From Annulohypoxylon bovei var. microspora (Eukaryota; Ascomycota; Sordariomycetes; Xylariales; Hypoxylaceae): a DNA stretch of 38,046 bases. Positions 32,296 to 38,046 of this stretch are shown in pieces. Made by a program: the position numbers and the translations under genes. The notes beneath the pieces are model-generated. The model saw only the letters and a program-made list of their open reading frames with translations. It was not told the DNA's origin and made no database searches. The stretch spans positions 1-38,046 of the forward strand of contig MU405427.1 of NCBI GenBank assembly GCA_022836615.1, read 5' to 3'. How positions within the stretch are numbered: position 1 is the stretch's first letter; every line of letters starts with the position of its first letter.

Positions 32296-32878
32296 GATCT
32301 ATTAGGCTGCCAGTGTAAGTAAGGCGTTTTTTAGTTGCTCAGGTATGAAAAATATAACACTATTTTCTACTGTGTTCGCACGTTGTAAGCGGCATAGAAG
32401 GACGGAGTAAGTCGTTGAACCATACTCAATGTATTCTTGGGGATGCCTGAGATATATGTGCACGAGGCTGTGAGGAGAGAGGGGTTTTATGTACAACCAC
32501 CTTATTCATTGATGATGATGCCGTTCAGCCGCTAATGTGACCCTACACATTGATGATCTTGGTGCGTCCGCTGAGAAGGTTCGGTGTGCTAATGTCGCTT
32601 ATCATCACCCATGTCAATATTATGCAGCTTTCTTTACGAAAATTTCTTTTTTCATTTAGCAGAGGTTAAGTTGCCCTTTTGATCAATACTCGGGCACACC
32701 CGATACTGGGACGGGGACACTTCCCGAATCGATAACACCCGCATGTGGCTGTAAAAGTAGCTTCTGATTATAACGCCTCCTTATTCAAGGATCACCAGTT
32801 TTAACTAGGTACCTACCTGATCTTCCATCTACTCTTATCTAGTTTTACAGGAAATTTTTGCACTTCTTTAATTTAATA
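32296..32878. other. Intergenic, kinase 2 promoter
   Basis: About 580 bp upstream of kinase 2, bordered by the MITE, whose left target duplication TTAATA is 32873-32878. No ORF or other repeat recognised. Confidence 0.5.
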
Positions 32879-33004
32879 AGAGTGATGCTAGATCCAGATT
32901 GGTTTTTTTCCTTGCGTACAGATTGGTTTTTTCTATCAGCTGGCGACACTCCGCCACCTATTTTAGCAGCATGTATGTCTCAGCCAGTTTGACTTACCCA
33001 CCAC
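32879..33004 (+). repeat. Left inverted arm of the 544-bp MITE
   Basis: This arm pairs with 33297-33422. It includes the direct sub-repeat CAGATTGGTTTTTT twice (near 32896 and 32920), present in both arms. Confidence 0.9.
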
Positions 33005-33296
33005 CCCACGTTTTTTTTTTTTTTAAAGCTGTAAATTATTAAGATTTAACCCATTATCCATAATCTTTTAATATAATAAGATGTCGCCGTTGCCTCTGCG
33101 GTAGACGAAGCACAGTATATGGTCGGGCAGCCCTCGCCACGATACAATCTTCTACTACTAGGGGTAACGCTGCGGCGGCGGCGCTCGCAGTGCCTAAACT
33201 GGTAGTATTCATATTAGATATCTTAAAATTAGGTATAAGGAATAAGAGAAGAAAGATTATATTACCGTTATAAAAAGATAATTAGATATAAAAAAA

Positions 33297-33422
33297 GTGG
33301 TGAGTAAGTCAAACTGGCTGAGACATACATGCTGCTAAAATAGGTGGCGGAGTGTCGCCAGCTGATAGAAAAAACCAATCTGTACGCAAGGAAAAAAACC
33401 AATCTGGATCTAGCATCACTCT
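33297..33422 (-). repeat. Right inverted arm of the 544-bp MITE
   Basis: This is the complement of 32879-33004 apart from one base (ACTTACCCACC on the left reads ACTTACTCACC here). Confidence 0.9.
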
Positions 33423-33519
33423 TTAATAAAGCAGTGTTTTATTAAGTCCGTACGATAATATTCGTAAGCCACAAAACAAGTCGCTTTCCGCAGGTACCTA
33501 GGTTCCTAACTAGGTAGTT

Positions 33520-34410
33520 ATGTTGTCATTACAATTCCTCTTCCGAGGAGTCAATGAAGGCAATAGAAATAATGCTATTCGGGGTGAAGTACTTGAAGGA
33601 CTTGGCTTGCTACCATATCATGAACGCTTAAGTCGCTTCATTCGGGGTTCGATAAAACACTGGGTTAAAGGAGGGGTGACAGTCGTCGATTTCCGGCCCT
33701 TCTATACGGTCACAATCCATCACCTCCAGCGCCAGCTCACCGAACAAATCCGTAGAATAGAGAAGACCAATATAACAGATTCACAACTTGAGGACATAAG
33801 AAATATATTGCGAAAATATAGTATGAATTTACCTTCTATCCAAAATGCACTCTAATTAGATTCACTAGCTGATGCACTGCGGGATTTCGAGTTCATCCAC
33901 GCAAACCGGTGGAACACGCATTTCGTAAAAGACATTGCGGCTTCGCGTCTTGATGATGGACCTGGCTCGAGTCTACAAGCAGCATTGATACGAGATCATG
34001 GCCTCGAAGCTGATCCCACGCACCGAAGCCTGTTCCAAGATTCGGATATTCTTGGATCATTCGATCCAAACCTCATGCAACATAGCACGGCCATCGGACG
34101 GAGTTTAGGGAGGGAAAGAGAAGAAACTATAATGAACATCGAGCGTCTTACCCGACTGCACATGACGTTAAAAAGACTCGTGTTCGCCGTCGTCGGCGGG
34201 CTGATCATTATTGTGCCAATGTTTATCCTGGTAGTAGGGCACACGACGGCGAAGACGCTCGCTGTAATTACAACCTCGATCCTGATTTTTGCTATCGGAG
34301 TCGCTGTATTTTCTGAAACGGAACCTGAGAATCTACTAGCTGCCACTGCGGCGTACGCGGCAGTGTTAGTAGCGCTAATGGGAGGCGGAAATCAGGGTAG
34401 CCTAGGATAA
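33520..34410 (+). CDS. DUF6594-like membrane protein
   Basis: A stop at 33853-33855 seems to break this frame, but it lies inside a good 48-nt intron (33821-33868, GTATGA to CACTAG, branch TCTAAT). Exons 33520-33820 and 33869-34410 then give 280 residues and restore ILRKYTDALRDFEF. FRPFYTVTIHHLQRQLTEQI matches the helical LQxEL region of DUF6594, and the C-terminus has the family's three membrane helices: LVFAVVGGLIIIVPMFILVV, LAVITTSILIFAIGVAVF and LLAATAAYAAVLVALMGG. The N-terminal 45 residues do not match the family well, and the start lies only 98 bp from the MITE, so the 5' end may have been changed by the insertion. Function unknown; an inner-cell membrane anchor is inferred. Confidence 0.72.
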
Positions 34411-34517
34411 GTCGTTTTAGGAAACCTCGATATAGGTCGCCTAGGTACTTATCTATGTGTAAAGCTGGATGGTTTCCATTTTCTACTTTTATTAGGAAAA
34501 GTTTAACATGAAATAGA

Positions 34518-35579
34518 TTATTCAGTTTCCACATCTTGCGGGAACTTTGCACCTCCTTGCCTCCTGATCTCGTCGAGAATTCCAAGAACCCTAAGAGTCT
34601 CCGCCCATGGCATGATATCACTTTGGACCTTCCTAGTAGCGATATCTAGTGCAACTGCATCTGCCTCCCAGTAGAATCCCTTCCCCGGTCTCTCAAATTC
34701 GTATTTCTTTGACGCCCCGTCTGAAGAGTACACGGTGAAAGATTGAGGTGCTGAAGCGAACCCTTCGATATCTATATACCCCTGACTTCCTTGTATTGAA
34801 CAGAATACAGGATTTGTCTTGAATGAAGATGAACTCGTAACAATGGCCTGATTTCCATTAGGATAGAGTAGCAAGGCAGAGGTCGCAATATCAACACCGT
34901 TGTCTAATGTCTGCTTCGCAACAATCTCTGTCGTTTGCGCGTTCTCGCCGATGCCACCATCAGACCCTAATATTCCCCACGTAAGACTGTAGATCCCTAT
35001 ATCCAATAGACTCCCTGCACCGAGTGCTGGATTCTTCAACCGTGATTCCGGCCCCAATGACGCAATATTTTGGTTCAGAGAGAAGTCACAGAAGACCCGA
35101 TGGACTTCTCCGATTACTTTCTCCTCGTGTAGCAAAGATAAGAGTGTTAGTGTAAGAGGGAAGAAGCGCGTCCACATTGCCTCCATGACGAACACGCCCT
35201 TTTCTTTCGCCGCTTCAAAGACCTCTCTCGCTTCCTTGGAGTTGAGTGTAAACGCTTTCTCGCACAGAACATTCTTGCCGGCACTGATAGCATCCAAGCA
35301 GTTCTTCTTGTGGAATGCGTGCGGGGTTCCAATGTAGACGATATCTACGGCCGCGTCTGCATACACTTCTTCATAGCTGCCGTATATCTTTGGGGATTGG
35401 CCTGGAAGATGTTTCTCGACGAAAACTTTTCCTTTATCAAGAGATGACGAGCCTACTGCTTGAATGATGTGCTTGGCTTTGGGGTCCTTCCGGTCAAGTA
35501 CCAGATCTTGGACAAACCAGGACGAGATGAGCCCTGTGGCAATAATGCCCCAGCGCAATGTAGGAAGTTTTTCGGACAT
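34518..35579 (-). CDS. Gfo/Idh/MocA dehydrogenase (dihydrodiol/xylose dehydrogenase-like)
   Basis: A single-exon gene of 353 residues. The Rossmann start is LRWGIIATGLISSWF, then YIGTPHAFHKKNCLDAISAG and the cofactor/catalytic segment CEKAFTLN, where the usual EKP reads EKA (Lys108 kept). AGSLLDIGIYSLTW lies in the C-terminal alpha/beta domain. Closest well-known members are trans-1,2-dihydrobenzene-1,2-diol dehydrogenase and fungal NADP D-xylose dehydrogenase, which oxidise sugars or diols with NADP. It converges on the DUF6594 gene with 107 bp between stops. The exact substrate is not readable. Confidence 0.92.
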   Translation of the reverse strand: MSEKLPTLRWGIIATGLISSWFVQDLVLDRKDPKAKHIIQAVGSSSLDKGKVFVEKHLPGQSPKIYGSYEEVYADAAVDIVYIGTPHAFHKKNCLDAISAGKNVLCEKAFTLNSKEAREVFEAAKEKGVFVMEAMWTRFFPLTLTLLSLLHEEKVIGEVHRVFCDFSLNQNIASLGPESRLKNPALGAGSLLDIGIYSLTWGILGSDGGIGENAQTTEIVAKQTLDNGVDIATSALLLYPNGNQAIVTSSSSFKTNPVFCSIQGSQGYIDIEGFASAPQSFTVYSSDGASKKYEFERPGKGFYWEADAVALDIATRKVQSDIMPWAETLRVLGILDEIRRQGGAKFPQDVETE

Positions 35580-36350
35580 GTCTATCTTACTACTAAGAAT
35601 ACGTCAAATTGATGCAGACGTATAGTCAAGGGCATTCAGAAAGGCGACAGTAGTCAGGTCATCATATGGTTCTTTTGAAGTCTTAATGGTGGAAAGCTCG
35701 CCCCTCGGGATCCATTTAGGTGACATTGGGTGGAGAACCCCTGAAATGACCAGAATCCCGATACTCCCCGCCACGATCCGCTAATGCTATGCATATGTAA
35801 TCAACCAACCTCCACACTCCATTCTAGAACCATGATAGAAACTTATTACCCCACGAAACCCGATAGAACGGATCCTGGGGTACAGTATCTCATCAATCTT
35901 CCAAGACCCATATCGTCGCATGTCAGAATTTGACCCTTGGCATTATTAAAATGAGTCTAGATCGATTAGAATTTAGCATTCTAACTACATTATGTTTGTT
36001 TAAGCGATTCCGTTACGGGTCTTCGTTGACGCTTACGGGCTATCCAATGATGAAAAATAGGTAGGTACCTAGGTGAATTAGATATATGAGGTGGAACCCC
36101 TCTTTGTAGTAGTTTCGGGATTTGAGAACGGTGCCACACGGGAGTAAATATGAATTGTCCTAACCTAGTTGATTCTCACTTTACTACACAGCCATAACCC
36201 GAGGTCCTTTATCCCTAGCATGTCCTAACTCGCTAACTTACTTTCTTCTAATCCTGTCGGACGCCGCGACAACGGGTCTGTTCGTTTTCCCACACCTAGC
36301 GCTCAAGAGATTAGTTAAGGTCTATTATGCTTGGAGTTAGATCGTGGTTC
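35580..36350. other. Intergenic, dehydrogenase promoter
   Basis: 771 bp with no ORF. It includes a TAGGTACCTAGGT motif near 36061-36074. This should contain the dehydrogenase promoter and the 3' flank of the next gene. Confidence 0.5.
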
Positions 36351-37635
36351 CTACATATGTAGCATCCAGAGCCTCGCAGCTGTAATCACAACCGCGAGGG
36401 TCCAAGACTCACCGAGCCCAGTAGCCAGTCCGTCAACCTTCAGTTCAAGTGTAAAGGGGTGATTAGGGTTAGAAAATGTCTTCGTCCATGCGAACAAAGC
36501 GAATACCTCACTGTTGCTATCCGCTGCTACAGCCGACGACGAGGATGACGGCACAGCCTGGCTGCTGCTCCCACTGCTAGAGCTAGACGGGACACGAAAG
36601 AGTTTGAACCCCCCTTGTTTGGCCTCCTCGTCTTTTTCGGCTTTCATGATCTTTCTCCACTCGAATGTCTCGCGCCCTGTCTTCTCTCCCAGCCCTACGT
36701 CAAGGGAGAACTGAAATGTCACCCCATTTCCGATACTTCGTGCACGCATCATCTCCCGAACCATGAACTTCGAACCAGGGACACGGGGCGGAAGCAGGAT
36801 GATTGTATTGGGATTGAATGCATACGGTCTAGCTCCCATTTGTGATTCCTAGTGTTTCCAAAGCATGTCCTGTTAGCACTCGAACTGGACTTTTTCGAAA
36901 TGATCGGCATAGTTTCTCTGTCTGCGTATACCTAGAAGGTTATGCCTTTTCGATGAATATTATGAAATATTTAACCTACTACGAGAAATCAGCAAGTTGT
37001 TTCGGGACATGGAGGTTGGAAATCACAAAGAAGAATCTTTCTATACATACCATCACCAGCCGCGGCGAGAATGCGATCTTTGGTAGAAGTTCCATTATAT
37101 CTAGTTTATTAGCATCTTTTTTTGGCTGTTTATAATATCGAGGTACTTTTTTGATCTACTTATATCTAAAGAAATACAACTTACTGCTAGAAGTTAGTAG
37201 TTTTCGTTGAAAAATGGAGACTTGCATACCAGTATCATACCCGGCCGGATCCCTAAAGGCCCGCTGAAGCTATAGCCTGTGTGTTGTTCAACGGCAAAGA
37301 GACGCTCATGCTCGCCACTTGGGCCGCAAAGGTTGAATACTTTAATACCCAAAAGGCTCCATTCTGTTTATATCAGCCCTTCTTATCTTGGGTTGACCTT
37401 CATGATGTCTTGGTACGCAATAAATTGACATACGATAATATGCCTTCATGAGGGAAGGAAAAGGTCGATAGGGAGTTGCTGTTGTGGTCATGCTTTTTGG
37501 CATCTTGGTATGATGGTCAGGCGGCACTTCATCTGTTTGAGTTGAAGTAACCACAGACACTGCATCGGCCTGATCTGGATAGTATTGCTTCTCGTCAGGG
37601 AGGCTTTGAGAGCCTGTTCGGCTTGTGTCACCCAT
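36351..37635 (-). CDS. Ser-rich fungal protein of unknown function, doubtful junctions
   Basis: The clear pieces are exon 1 (37635-37434), a 70-nt intron (GTATGT to AAACAG) that yields FPSLMKAYYQWSLLG, exon 2 (37363 to about 37230; LFAVEQHTGYSFSGPLG), a 50-nt exon (37100-37051; GTSTKDRILAAAGD) and a last exon (from about 36848 to 36351; YAFNPNTIILLPPR, FEWRKI, LGESWTLAVVITAARLW). This order of motifs belongs to a common fungal family with no known role. The best motif-based joins at exons 2/3 and 3/4 are each one base out of phase. A fully open alternative (donor at 37221, acceptor before 36832) gives 291 residues but uses a weak GTCTCC donor and drops conserved residues. The gene may be decaying, or the sequence may have errors. 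A Ser-rich run (SSSSSGSSSQAVPSSSSS) divides the last exon. Confidence 0.6.
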
Positions 37636-37953
37636 AGTAAGATGCGACGTTTTGTGAACTATTCTCTGATTACTATCTCGATCTGTGGGTGAGTAGGTAC
37701 TAATATGGGGCGAAAAATGAAATGAGGAATAATTTTAGGTCCAGGGAGGAGATATGCCGAAATAATATAAAGATTGAATTCCGATACCAACAGAAACTCC
37801 TTTAAGGTAGTTTACACAGCAGTAGGTAGGTATGTACTTAAACAGCTCAGAAGTCTTGTCCTTGTAATTTAAGCTGAGGTTCTTAGTTCGCATTCTGGAA
37901 TTAGTTGTTGGTTGCGCCACTTCCACGTTACTTTAAAGCCGCTCCGCTTACAG
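37636..37953. other. Intergenic, upstream of the Ser-rich gene
   Basis: About 318 bp with TAGGTAGG motifs and no credible ORF (a 63-codon minus frame at 37735-37926 has no features). The final 8 bp, GCTTACAG (37946-37953), should be the left target duplication of the element that follows. Confidence 0.5.
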
Positions 37954-38046
37954 CAGGGGTCCCAACAAGTCAAGCAAGTCAAATGTGAAGCTGATTTTGA
38001 CTTGTGTAAGTCAAATCAAGTTTGAAGCAATTCTTAAATACTTGAC
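37954..38046. mobile_element. Second hAT-like element, left 93 bp only
   Basis: It begins CAGGGGTCCCAACAAGTCAA and matches the first 93 bp of the element at 13273 in the same orientation with five differences, all transitions and no gaps. The window ends inside it. Its right end, about 360 bp further if full length, should be followed by GCTTACAG. Confidence 0.9.

Larger units (their letters stand above)
32879..33422. mobile_element. MITE with 126-bp near-perfect inverted repeats
   Basis: The arms 32879-33004 and 33297-33422 are inverted copies starting AGAGTGATGCTAGATCCAGA, with one mismatch (a transition) that I could find in 126 bp. A 6-bp direct repeat TTAATA flanks the element (32873-32878 and 33423-33428). 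The 292-bp centre is not a transposase: it holds a T-run, a GC-rich piece with GCGGCGGCGGCG (near 33174) and AT-rich sequence. The near-identity of the arms suggests recent insertion. It sits about 100 bp upstream of the DUF6594 gene start. Confidence 0.92.

Overview
The window is nuclear DNA of a filamentous ascomycete (Pezizomycotina). The evidence is the short introns (about 47-86 nt, GTATGT/GTAAGT donors, CTAAC/CTGAC-like branch sites), HET-domain genes, a Zn2Cys6 regulator, fungal-only membrane families, and many intergenic TACCTAGGTA palindromes. A Sordariomycete, perhaps Xylariales, is my guess for the lineage; I cannot prove it from the sequence.

Layout. 0.1-5.6 kb: a GMC oxidoreductase (-), a HET-domain gene that looks broken by an internal deletion and frameshift (+), and a SET-domain protein with a signal-like N-terminus (+). 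5.6-7.5 kb: AT-rich gene desert. 7.5-12.9 kb: a multi-pass membrane protein, a DUF829 alpha/beta-hydrolase and an amino-acid permease (all +). 12.9-16.7 kb: repeat-rich accessory stretch with a hAT-like non-autonomous transposon (8-bp target duplication), two related MITEs with long inverted repeats, and a small Cys-rich ORF. 16.7-23.3 kb: a GC-rich secreted beta-propeller gene (+), a GH3 beta-glucosidase with PA14 (-) and a Zn2Cys6 factor (-), the last two in tandem.

23.6-32.3 kb is the most interesting part. Two related protein kinases with an HGD (not HRD) catalytic loop and a shared unrecognised pre-kinase module flank an apparently intact HET-domain gene and a 109-residue orphan gene. 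Kinase 2 and HET are in tandem, 195 bp apart. HET proteins are known effectors of heterokaryon incompatibility, so a kinase-HET allorecognition or immune module is a reasonable hypothesis, but nothing in the sequence proves it.

32.3-38.0 kb: a 544-bp MITE with 126-bp near-perfect inverted repeats and a TTAATA duplication, a DUF6594 membrane protein (+), a Gfo/Idh/MocA dehydrogenase (-), a Ser-rich fungal protein of unknown function whose exon junctions do not fit well (-), and the left end of a second copy of the hAT-like element, cut by the window edge. Exon boundaries were set by hand from splice motifs and reading phase; where a total length divides by three with conserved protein motifs across each junction, confidence is high.
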